Assembly: GCA_029259635.1 (NCBI GenBank)
Contig: JAJDEU010000005.1
Coordinates: forward strand, 1-58,023
Length of the DNA stretch: 58,023 nt
From: Planctomycetota bacterium
Lineage (GTDB): Bacteria > Planctomycetota > UBA1135 > GCA-002686595
Reading direction: 5' to 3'
The notes beneath the pieces were generated by a model, which made no database searches, was not told the DNA's origin, and worked only from the letters and a program-made list of their open reading frames with translations. Below are positions 51,650 through 58,023 of the stretch, piece after piece; the first letter of the stretch is position 1; each line of letters opens with the position of its first letter. The translations under genes were made by a program, and so were the position numbers.

Positions 51650-54250
51650 TTACCGGTCGCGTTCGCCGCTGAAGAGCACTCGGTGACCTAGGCCGACGCT
51701 CTGCAGCGGGGACCAGTAGTAGGGGTGAGCATAGCGCGGCAACTCGCGCAGCCCTGTGCGCGCACTGCGAGCGGCTTCGGCCGGAGTCGCGCCGGGCTGG
51801 GCGAGCTGATCGTGCAAGAACTCGGAGAAGCGGAGCGTGCTCTCGGTGTGCAGGTCGGTGTGAGCCTGCAAGACGGAGCTCGCGCCCGCTCGCAGGAAAG
51901 CGCCACCGAGATGATTGGTGAACTCGTCTCCGCGCAACTGCGGACCGCGCGCCGCTCCGCAGGCGGTGAGGATGACGAGCTCGGCTCGTGAGTATTGCTC
52001 GGCCTCCTCGACCCAGAGCACTCCGTCCGAGCCGCTCTGTGTCGTCGCTAAGACGAGACCGGCCGGCATTAACCTCAACGGGTCGTAGACGCCGTGGCAG
52101 AAGAACTGAAGTACGGCCGTGCGCGGCAAGCTCGCGAGTTCGGAAGTCGTCGCGCGCTTTCCAGAGAGCACGCGGCTCCGCTTGTTTTCGTAGGGATTCG
52201 AGAGCTCGGCAAACAGCTCTCGATCGTTCGGCAGAGGAACCAAGCTCGGCCAGTGCTTTTGAGCTAGAGCGGAGTGCTCGGGCGCGGCGACCAGACACAG
52301 GTCGAGCTCGCGTTCCTCGGTCTGCTCGCTAGCGCGCCGACTGAGCTCCAACCCGAATGGCAACGAGGGCAAGTGCGCGACGATAAAAGCTTCGCCGAGG
52401 AGCTCGCCGGACGGCAGAGGCAGGCACTCGAAGGGGAACCAGGCGCGCAGATCGAATCCGATCACCGTGAGTGGCTGGTCGCGCTTCCAGTCATTGACGA
52501 GCTCCGCGGGCAGGACCAAATCGGCGAAGTTTTTTGCGGCGGCGATCCAACGCCGTTGATCCCCGGCGTTGATCGAGCCATCGGCTTCGTGCTTCGGCGG
52601 GGCGGAGAGCGCGCGCAAGAGTCGCGTTTGAGCTTCGCGAAGGTCGACCGACTTTGGGAGCGCGTAGTGCGTCAGTTCGTCTGCGTCGAGAACGAATAGG
52701 TGCGAGAGGTCCGGCGCTGGGAAGTACACCAAGAGCGATTCGCCCGGCGTGAGGAGCTCGGCGCGGATGGCGGCGAGGTTTGCAGGAGCGGCGTTCGTGC
52801 GGCGCGCGTGTGAGCCGAGCTCGTGGGTGCGAAGGAGCGCGGAGAAGGCGCGCTCGGCGCCCTGCTCGGGACCGTGCACGCGCAGCTCGAGTTGAATCAA
52901 CTGGCTGAGAATTCCGCGCCGACGACCGTGGGAGAGGAAGCCGATGCCGCCGGGCAAGAGCGGCGTCTTGGACCACTCGGACAAAAGGTCGCCGAAGGAG
53001 GAGCGCGCGTTCTCGAGCAGGGCTTCGAGTACCTCGGTCGGTTCGCCTCGCCTGAGTGCGAGACGCGACTCGATCGAGCGAAAGAAGGCGTGTTGATAGG
53101 CGGCGTCGACCAGCTCGACGTCCATCTCGAGGAGCGGCTCGCGCGCGCGATCGAGCAGTGCTTCGGCTTCGTCGAGGTGGCCGAGGCCGAGCTCGAGGTA
53201 GGCGTAGAACAGCAGCGAGAGCAAGCGCTCTTTCCCGCGCAGAGCGGGGTTCTCCAGCGCGTCGAGAAAAGTCTCCGCCGTGCGCGCGGCCTCAGTAATT
53301 CCCGCTTGGTTCCAGACCAGGGCGCGACGGAGGAGCAGCTTGGCTTCCGCATCCGGCGAGACGCGCAACATAGCCGGCGAGCCCAGGCAACGGTCGAGCT
53401 CGGTCACCGCTCTCGACCAATCCTCCGACGCGAGCGCGAGGTCGATCAGGTGAATCGAATAGGAGTACTCAGCTTCCGGTCGCGTCCCCGTGGAGAGCAG
53501 GGCTTCGCTTTCGCGCTCCAACCAGACTCGCGCTTGACGCGTCGTGCCGAAGGCCAAGTAGATCTCGAAATATTCGCCACACACCGAAGCTCGCGCGAGG
53601 CCGTGGGCTTCAAACCGCTCGGTGTCGAGCGCCGCTTCCGCCAGGCGCAACCACTCAAGGGCTTCGTCCCAACGTCCGGCAAGTCGAGCGCAGGTTCCGA
53701 GATCCACCAGAATCCAAGGCCGCATCGCCGGAGCTTCGGCGAGCTTTGCGTGCCCGGTTCGAAGGAGCTTTTCCGTCCCGTCGACATCGCCAAGCGATAA
53801 CATCAACCGCGCGCGCCGCCAGAGCGCGTTGACCTCGGTCTCCACCATTCCGAGCTGACGCGCCGCATCGGTGGCGCCCTTCAAGACGGCGATGCGCTCC
53901 TCGATCTCGCGCGTCTGATCCGGCGGCAAGCCGTTGAGATAGAAAGCGGTCGCAATGATCGCGCGCAAGCCCGGCGTGTCGAGCTCTCCGCGCACCAGGG
54001 CTTCCGACAAACCCGTGTTCATCGCGACGATCTCCTCGACGGCGAGCTGGCGACTGTCCAGGTCGGCGTCGGTGGTCCACGCGATCTGCCAGAACCGCTT
54101 GGCCTCCGCCTCTAAGTCGCTCGACTGGGCGAGCGCGTGAGGCGGATCGGCAAAGGCAGCGAGCGCCGCGAAGATCAGCGCGACAAGAATGCTTCGGAAG
54201 CTCCCATCGCCACGTGGCCGCCCTGATCGTCGAGCACCCAAACCTCCCAA
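51650..54250 (-). CDS. TPR-CHAT protein (caspase-like protease domain), exported
   Basis: About 866 residues from a TTG at 54250 (or 54241); no ATG is available in frame near the signal peptide, and the only upstream ATG (54394) lies deep in the anti-sigma gene. A signal peptide (ILVALIFAALAAFADPPHA) is followed by about 450 residues of TPR-like helix pairs (ALEWLRLAEAALDTERFEAH, YLELGLGHLDEAEALLDRAR). The C-terminal CHAT domain has LQFFCHGVYDP and VILTACGAARG, the His/Cys dyad of caspase-like peptidases, about 148 and 103 residues from the end. Known CHAT proteins cleave partner proteins in stress or defence. Third gene of an overlapping operon with a sigma and an anti-sigma-like gene. Confidence 0.8.
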   Translation of the reverse strand: MGGLGARRSGRPRGDGSFRSILVALIFAALAAFADPPHALAQSSDLEAEAKRFWQIAWTTDADLDSRQLAVEEIVAMNTGLSEALVRGELDTPGLRAIIATAFYLNGLPPDQTREIEERIAVLKGATDAARQLGMVETEVNALWRRARLMLSLGDVDGTEKLLRTGHAKLAEAPAMRPWILVDLGTCARLAGRWDEALEWLRLAEAALDTERFEAHGLARASVCGEYFEIYLAFGTTRQARVWLERESEALLSTGTRPEAEYSYSIHLIDLALASEDWSRAVTELDRCLGSPAMLRVSPDAEAKLLLRRALVWNQAGITEAARTAETFLDALENPALRGKERLLSLLFYAYLELGLGHLDEAEALLDRAREPLLEMDVELVDAAYQHAFFRSIESRLALRRGEPTEVLEALLENARSSFGDLLSEWSKTPLLPGGIGFLSHGRRRGILSQLIQLELRVHGPEQGAERAFSALLRTHELGSHARRTNAAPANLAAIRAELLTPGESLLVYFPAPDLSHLFVLDADELTHYALPKSVDLREAQTRLLRALSAPPKHEADGSINAGDQRRWIAAAKNFADLVLPAELVNDWKRDQPLTVIGFDLRAWFPFECLPLPSGELLGEAFIVAHLPSLPFGLELSRRASEQTEERELDLCLVAAPEHSALAQKHWPSLVPLPNDRELFAELSNPYENKRSRVLSGKRATTSELASLPRTAVLQFFCHGVYDPLRLMPAGLVLATTQSGSDGVLWVEEAEQYSRAELVILTACGAARGPQLRGDEFTNHLGGAFLRAGASSVLQAHTDLHTESTLRFSEFLHDQLAQPGATPAEAARSARTGLRELPRYAHPYYWSPLQSVGLGHRVLFSGERDR

Positions 54251-54846
54251 CGCAATCGCGCGGGAAGCTCGAGCTCGCTGGGCGGCGAAAAGTTGGGCGT
54301 GTGGAGGCGCGGGCTGGTCCACAACTCGCGACCGGTCTCTTCGTCCCAGATGCTGACCTCGAAGTGAAGTCCGGGTTTCAGAGTGTATTGCCATCGAAAC
54401 TCATCGTAGCGCTCGACGGCTCCGACTGGGGAAATCAGTACGAGCGGCGCACCGAGAGTGAAAGGCCGCGAGAGCTCGGCGCTCGGCAGACGGGCGGGCA
54501 AGCTCGAGAGCCAGAGCCCGAAGCCGAGCAGCAACGCGGCGGCGACGGCGATTCGAAGAGCGGGAACGGGACGAATCGCCGGGACGGGAGTGGAGCCGGT
54601 GCGGAAGACTGCCCGAGCACGCGCGAGCACCGCCTCTTCGAAGGCAGCGTCGGTCGGCGCGGAATCTCGCTCGATAAGAGTGCGCTGCTCTGAGGCGGTG
54701 GCACCGAGCGCGGACTGAAGTTTCTCGAGCGCACTCCAACGCGCTCGCAGGCTTTCGGATTCGGCCAGCAGAGAGAGCGCCGGTTCCTCGCTCGGCGAGA
54801 GCTCACCGGTCGCCAGCTTTTCCAAGAGGTCATCGTGGGTCGTCAT
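54175..54846 (-). CDS. Membrane anti-sigma-factor-like protein
   Basis: 223-residue protein. The N-terminal 85 residues are cytoplasmic and helical (LLEKLATGELSPSEEPALSL, SLRARWSALEKLQSALG), as in the sigma-binding domains of anti-sigma factors. A membrane helix lies at 98-116, followed by a 100-residue periplasmic beta domain (LEVSIWDEETG-like strands, FRWQYTLKPGLHFEV, ARLRWEVWVLDDQGG). There is no zinc-finger HxxxCxxC motif, so it is a non-ZAS type. The start overlaps the ECF sigma gene by 4 bp and its end overlaps the CHAT gene start. The role is inferred from position and topology. Confidence 0.65.
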   Translation of the reverse strand: MTTHDDLLEKLATGELSPSEEPALSLLAESESLRARWSALEKLQSALGATASEQRTLIERDSAPTDAAFEEAVLARARAVFRTGSTPVPAIRPVPALRIAVAAALLLGFGLWLSSLPARLPSAELSRPFTLGAPLVLISPVGAVERYDEFRWQYTLKPGLHFEVSIWDEETGRELWTSPRLHTPNFSPPSELELPARLRWEVWVLDDQGGHVAMGASEAFLSR

Positions 54847-55430
54847 GAGCTCTCTCCCTCCGTAAACTCGGGTCCAAGGATGGACTGCAACTTGGTGAGC
54901 CCGCGGTAATAGCGAGTCTTGGCGGTATTGGCGGAGAGCCCGAGGCGCGTGGCGATCTCTTCGAACGTCAGATCGTCGAAATGTTTCAGCTCGATGATTC
55001 GACGTTCGGCTTCCTCGAGATGTTCGAGAGCGGAGTGAATCTCGGCTGCAGCGGCGGAGGCGAGCTCCGTGCGCGGCAAGTACTCGGGTGTGTTGGCTTC
55101 TAGCACGACGTCATCCACGGCGAGCGGTCGGTTGGTGTGTTTGCGAGCATGATTCATGAACGACAACACGCAGAAGGGATAGACCCAGGCTTCGAGAGGG
55201 GCGTCGCCGCGATAGTCGCCGAGCTTGCGCCAGACGGTGGCAAAGACCTCTTGCGCCAAGTCGGCGAGCTCTTCCGGTCCGAGAGGGCGTCCGGCGCGGG
55301 CGTTGCGTGCGCCGAGAAAACGCGGAACGCAGCGCATGCGCTCGATCCATTCCTCGACGGCCTCGGGTGCCCCCGCCAGGACCCTTCGAGCGAGAGCTCG
55401 GTCGGCCTGACCTTCGTTGTGTGGTTTCAC
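54843..55430 (-). CDS. ECF sigma factor of the CHAT operon
   Basis: 195-residue ECF sigma factor. Region 2 has ELADLAQEVFATVWRKLGDY and APLEAWVYPFCVLSFMNHAR. Region 4 has RIIELKHFDDLTFEEIATRL then GLSANTAKTRYYRGLTKLQ. The first gene of the operon; it probably directs transcription of its own operon. It differs from the kinase-linked sigma factor at 27587 in sequence and partner. An ATG at 55430 is supported by the start of the conserved helix (ARRVLAGAPEAVEEWI). Confidence 0.85.
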   Translation of the reverse strand: MKPHNEGQADRALARRVLAGAPEAVEEWIERMRCVPRFLGARNARAGRPLGPEELADLAQEVFATVWRKLGDYRGDAPLEAWVYPFCVLSFMNHARKHTNRPLAVDDVVLEANTPEYLPRTELASAAAAEIHSALEHLEEAERRIIELKHFDDLTFEEIATRLGLSANTAKTRYYRGLTKLQSILGPEFTEGESS

Positions 55431-55564
55431 TTGGAAGTGTCGGGGGGCGGGGGATGGTTTTGAGAGGCCGCGAAAAGGCTTGGGTCGCCGATGATTTGCG
55501 CGGGGCCGGAGGCCAGAGCGCGATCTTGTCGGACCATCCTGCGACCGTCAAATCAAGACATCGG

Positions 55565-55632
55565 GAGGGACTTTTATCGGAAAGTGGGCCCTGGTGAATA
55601 TCGTGAATTGCACAAAACGCAAAAAGTCCCTC
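55565..55632 (+). repeat. 11-bp inverted repeat in the glnA upstream region
   Basis: GAGGGACTTTT (55565-55575) and AAAAGTCCCTC (55622-55632) are perfectly complementary and separated by 46 bp. They lie immediately upstream of the candidate sigma54 promoter, where an activator could bind; an RNA stem is also possible. Confidence 0.5.
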
Positions 55633-55646
55633 ATGGAGGGCGACTC

Positions 55647-55663
55647 ATGGTGACAAAATTGCA
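55647..55663 (+). promoter_or_regulatory. Candidate sigma54 promoter of glnA
   Basis: ATGGTGACAAAATTGCA contains GG at 55649-55650 and GC at 55661-55662 with exactly 10 bp between, plus TTGCA at the -12 position. The -24 side (TGGTGAC) matches only the essential TGG of TGGCACG. A sigma70-like TTGACA at 55702-55707 is an alternative. The rest of the 388-bp gap shows no gene. Confidence 0.4.
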
Positions 55664-55818
55664 TGATTGTCGGACTGAAACTGCACTTTGTGCGCGAACA
55701 GGTTGACATGCGCTCTCCGTGAGGCAGACTTCCCTCTGCCGTGTGTGGCGATTCCCCCTCGGGTGCATCGCCAGGCCCTCACGGTCTACTCGCCCGTCTT
55801 CGATCCTGGAGAACTGAA

Positions 55819-57204
55819 ATGGACGTCACTTTGGAACCTTGGCACGAGATTCACGCCGGAATGGACCGCAAAGACATTCTCGCTCACATGAATAAGCACG
55901 GCGTGCGCTTCTTACGCCTGCAATTCACCGACATCACCGGCGTGAATAAGAACGTCGAAGTCCCCGCGAGTCAGTTCGAGAAAGCTCTCGACGGCGAGAT
56001 CCTGTTCGACGGTTCCTCGATCGAAGGCTTTTGCCGAATCGAAGAGTCGGACATGGTTCTGAAGCCCGACTACGCGACTTACAAACTGGATCCATTCCCC
56101 TCGGTCGGTCTGCGCGGACGCGATCACGGCCGTGTCGCTCGACTGATCTGCGACGTCTTCAATCCCGACGGATCTCCCTTCGACGGTTGCCCGCGCCAGG
56201 CGCTGAAGCGTCAGTGCGATGAGGCGGAGAAGCTCGGCTACAGCATGATGGTCGGACCGGAGGCGGAGTTCTTTCTGTTCCTCAGGGGACCGAATGGCGA
56301 AGCGACCACCGAAACGCACGACTCGGCGGGCTACTTCGATCTAGCACCGACCGACCTCGGAGAAGGTTGTCGTCGCGAGATCGTCTTGGCGCTCGAAGCG
56401 ATGGGCTTTGAGATCGAGGCGGCGCACCACGAGGTCGCCGAAGGCCAGCACGAGATCGACTTCAAGTACGGCCCCGCCGTCGACGTCGCCGACAACCTCT
56501 CGACCTTCCGCTACGTCGTTCGTCGCACGGCCCTCGAGATGGGGCTGCACGCGACCTTCATGCCGAAGCCGATCTTCGAGCGCAATGGCTCGGGCATGCA
56601 CTGTCACCAGTCGCTCTTCAAGGGCAGTAAGAGTGCGTTCTACGAGGAGGGCTCGGACTACGACGGCATCTCCAAGACGATGCAGCACTACATCGGTGGC
56701 CTCCTGTCTCACGCTCGCGGGTTCTGTGCCATTACGAACCCGATCGTGAACTCCTACAAGCGACTGGTTCCCGGCTATGAAGCCCCGACGCACCTAGCCT
56801 GGTCGATGCGCAATCGCTCGCCGCTGATTCGAATCCCGGATCGCCGCGGAATCGCGACGCGCTGTGAACTCCGCAGTCCCGATCCGGCTTGCAATCCCTA
56901 CCTGGCCTTCACGGTCATGCTCGCAGCTGGGCTCGACGGCGTGAAGAACGCTATGGAACCGCCGCCGCCGGTCACGGCCAACGTCTACGAGATGAGCGCA
57001 CGCGAACGCGGTCGCCTCAAGATCAAGAGCTTGCCCGCCGACCTCGGCGAAGCCCTCGATCAACTCGAGAAAGACTCGGTTCTTAAAGAAGCTCTTGGCG
57101 AGCACATCTTCACTCACTTCCTGACGGCCAAGCGTGCCGAGTGGTCGGAGTACATCAGCCAAGTCCACTCCTGGGAAGTGGATCGCTACCTGACGATGTA
57201 TTAG
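55819..57204 (+). CDS. glnA: Glutamine synthetase type I (alpha-like)
   Basis: 461-residue GS-I, which makes glutamine from glutamate, ammonia and ATP in the cytoplasm as a dodecamer. Active-site blocks are FDGSSIEGFCRIEESDMVL, GPEAEFFLF, EVAEGQHEIDFKYG, NGSGMHCHQSLF, NPIVNSYKRLVPGYEAP and RNRSPLIRIP. The Arg in GFCRIEESD corresponds to the feedback-inhibition Arg of Bacillus-type enzymes. The C-terminal region (NVYEMSARERGRLKIKSLPA) follows the alpha form rather than the NLYDLP adenylylation context of the beta form. Regulation by adenylylation is therefore unlikely. The ATG at 55819 has GGAG 9-12 bases upstream. A strong terminator follows. Confidence 0.95.
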   Translation: MDVTLEPWHEIHAGMDRKDILAHMNKHGVRFLRLQFTDITGVNKNVEVPASQFEKALDGEILFDGSSIEGFCRIEESDMVLKPDYATYKLDPFPSVGLRGRDHGRVARLICDVFNPDGSPFDGCPRQALKRQCDEAEKLGYSMMVGPEAEFFLFLRGPNGEATTETHDSAGYFDLAPTDLGEGCRREIVLALEAMGFEIEAAHHEVAEGQHEIDFKYGPAVDVADNLSTFRYVVRRTALEMGLHATFMPKPIFERNGSGMHCHQSLFKGSKSAFYEEGSDYDGISKTMQHYIGGLLSHARGFCAITNPIVNSYKRLVPGYEAPTHLAWSMRNRSPLIRIPDRRGIATRCELRSPDPACNPYLAFTVMLAAGLDGVKNAMEPPPPVTANVYEMSARERGRLKIKSLPADLGEALDQLEKDSVLKEALGEHIFTHFLTAKRAEWSEYISQVHSWEVDRYLTMY

Positions 57205-57230
57205 GCGACTCTTCAGCTTCAAACCTTCAA

Positions 57231-57260
57231 AGCGGCGGCTCTTCGGAGTCGCCGCTTTTT
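57231..57260 (+). terminator. Intrinsic terminator of glnA
   Basis: AGCGGCGGCTC-TTCG-GAGTCGCCGCT is a near-perfect stem with a stable TTCG tetraloop followed by a T-run, 27 bp after the glnA stop. Confidence 0.9.
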
Positions 57261-57381
57261 CGTGTTCATGGTCGAGAGCGGGGGCGGAATTGAACTGACT
57301 GGCTTGAGTGGTGAATCCGCCCTCAAATTTTCAGCGGAGCTTGTGAAACCAAAACGACTTCCGTCGGTCCATCTCCATAGC

Positions 57382-57408
57382 GAGGGCCTCGAAGCCCTCC
57401 ATGGAGGT
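57382..57408 (+). promoter_or_regulatory. Hairpin and palindrome in the transposase leader
   Basis: GAGGGC (57382-57387) pairs with GCCCTC (57394-57399), and CCTCCATGGAGG (57397-57408) is a palindrome that covers the GGAGG ribosome-binding site of the transposase gene. Folding would hide that site, a control seen in many insertion sequences. Confidence 0.4.
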
Positions 57409-57417
57409 GAATTCGAC

Positions 57418-58023
57418 ATGTTTAAACCCGCTCGCTGTCCTTATCGCAAATGCTCCCGTCACTCGAAGCCCAAGTCGAAGTTCTACTACCGGCACGGCAC
57501 CTACAAACCCAAATGTCGGTCTTATCCCGTTCAACGGTTCCGATGTAGATTCTGCAAGCGGTCCTTTTCTCGCCAGACCTTTCGTTCTGATTTCCGAGAC
57601 CACAAACCCCACCTCAACGCACTGCTCTTCTCGAAGGTCGCGTCCGGAGTAGGCATTCGCCAATGCGCTAGAGAGATCCATCTCTCTCCGCGTTGCACCG
57701 AACTGAAACTTCGAAAGATCGGGCGCCATCTGCGACGCTTAAACCTGAATCTGCGGGGTGAGTTACAGACTGTGTCGAGCTTTCACTTCGACGAGCTCGA
57801 GACTTATGAGGGCCAACGCAACACACGTCCACTCAGTGTTCCCGTTCTCATTGAATCCGATTCACGATTCATCGTCTGGGCAGAGTCCGCTCCGATTCGT
57901 CCCCGGGGCAAGATGACCAAAAAGCGCCTGCAGGCCATCGAGGCGACCAATAACCGCTACGGCGTTCGAAAGGATACATCGAGAAGGAGCGTTCGCAGGG
58001 CACTCAAGAGAGGTGCCGAACTA
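57418..58023 (+). CDS. Zinc-ribbon transposase-like protein, N-terminal part (runs off the window)
   Basis: 202 codons with no stop to the edge. The start (ATG at 57418) follows GGAGGTG. The N-terminus has two CxxC-type ribbons: CPYRKC, then FRCRFCKRSFSR, as in InsA/IS1-like and related transposases that bind their ends. A helix-turn-helix-like stretch follows (SGVGIRQCAREIHLSPRCTE). Then SFHFDELETYEGQR begins the DDE-like catalytic core, with Asp/Glu at the expected position, and PVLIESDSRFIVWAESAP supplies the next strand. The family is an IS1/ISNCY-type group; the exact one cannot be named. It lies directly downstream of glnA. Confidence 0.7.
   Translation, partial: MFKPARCPYRKCSRHSKPKSKFYYRHGTYKPKCRSYPVQRFRCRFCKRSFSRQTFRSDFRDHKPHLNALLFSKVASGVGIRQCAREIHLSPRCTELKLRKIGRHLRRLNLNLRGELQTVSSFHFDELETYEGQRNTRPLSVPVLIESDSRFIVWAESAPIRPRGKMTKKRLQAIEATNNRYGVRKDTSRRSVRRALKRGAEL

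Noticed and set aside
55682..55692. GCACTTTGTGC as an NtrC site
   Set aside because: NtrC sites have a longer spacer between the GCAC and GTGC arms; this three-base spacer does not fit.
1..58023. tRNA, rRNA or CRISPR features
   Set aside because: Searched the gaps by eye for tRNA arms, rRNA-like blocks and regularly spaced repeats; none supported.

Overview
The window looks like the chromosome of a Planctomycetota bacterium or a close relative; this is inferred from gene content, not from a marker gene. Supporting signs are a GC-rich sequence and an ECF sigma factor overlapping a Ser/Thr kinase with TPRs. A second ECF sigma factor sits in an operon with a caspase-like CHAT protein, and a third is fused to a membrane-anchored carboxypeptidase-regulatory domain array. 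There are also sulfatase-like lipoproteins, FG-GAP and beta-helix secreted proteins, and an alpha-type glnA. I see no rRNA, tRNA, CRISPR array or prophage.

Layout. 1-2.9 kb is accessory: the start of an IS3-type orfA, an OLD-family nuclease apparently cut by it, and a parDE-like toxin-antitoxin pair. 3-5.5 kb holds an alpha/beta hydrolase and a YcaQ/AlkZ-like DNA glycosylase. 5.6-10 kb is a three-gene operon of an arylsulfotransferase-like lipoprotein and two sulfatase-superfamily lipoproteins. 10-13.5 kb carries two GT-C type membrane glycosyltransferases (minus strand). 13.5-16 kb holds a GST, the tRNA-modifying TrhO and, divergently, a Vms1-like release factor candidate. 16-21 kb holds a secreted beta-helix protein, a TPR protein and the sigma factor fusion. 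21.5-24.8 kb holds NadE, a periplasmic binding protein and a nucleotidyltransferase/ribbon-helix-helix toxin-antitoxin pair among gene scraps. 24.8-31.6 kb holds the kinase/sigma pair, a divergent fibre-like secreted protein and a lipoprotein. 31.6-43.4 kb holds a YheU-like protein, a second GT39-like protein, a sodium:solute symporter, a penicillin-acylase lipoprotein, two tandem-duplicated surface proteins and an M28 peptidase. 43.4-47.7 kb holds a candidate structured RNA, a MATE exporter, an S1-domain protein and a thioredoxin-fold protein with an in-frame UGA. 47.7-58 kb holds a MITE, CobQ, a VCBS-type protein, the sigma/anti-sigma/CHAT operon, glnA and the start of a zinc-ribbon transposase.

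Most notable: (1) the gene at 46591-47640 reads through one TGA at the first cysteine of a WCGPC motif and has a bacterial-type SECIS-like hairpin just after it, so it is probably a selenoprotein. (2) The ECF sigma / membrane anti-sigma-like / TPR-CHAT operon is a candidate signalling or cell-death module. (3) An ECF sigma factor is continuous with a transmembrane segment and a large extracytoplasmic domain array. (4) A family of short elements with CTAG-CAGYCCGTGG ends includes one complete 166-bp MITE. (5) A 1.6-kb tandem duplication copied the 3' end of the penicillin-acylase gene.
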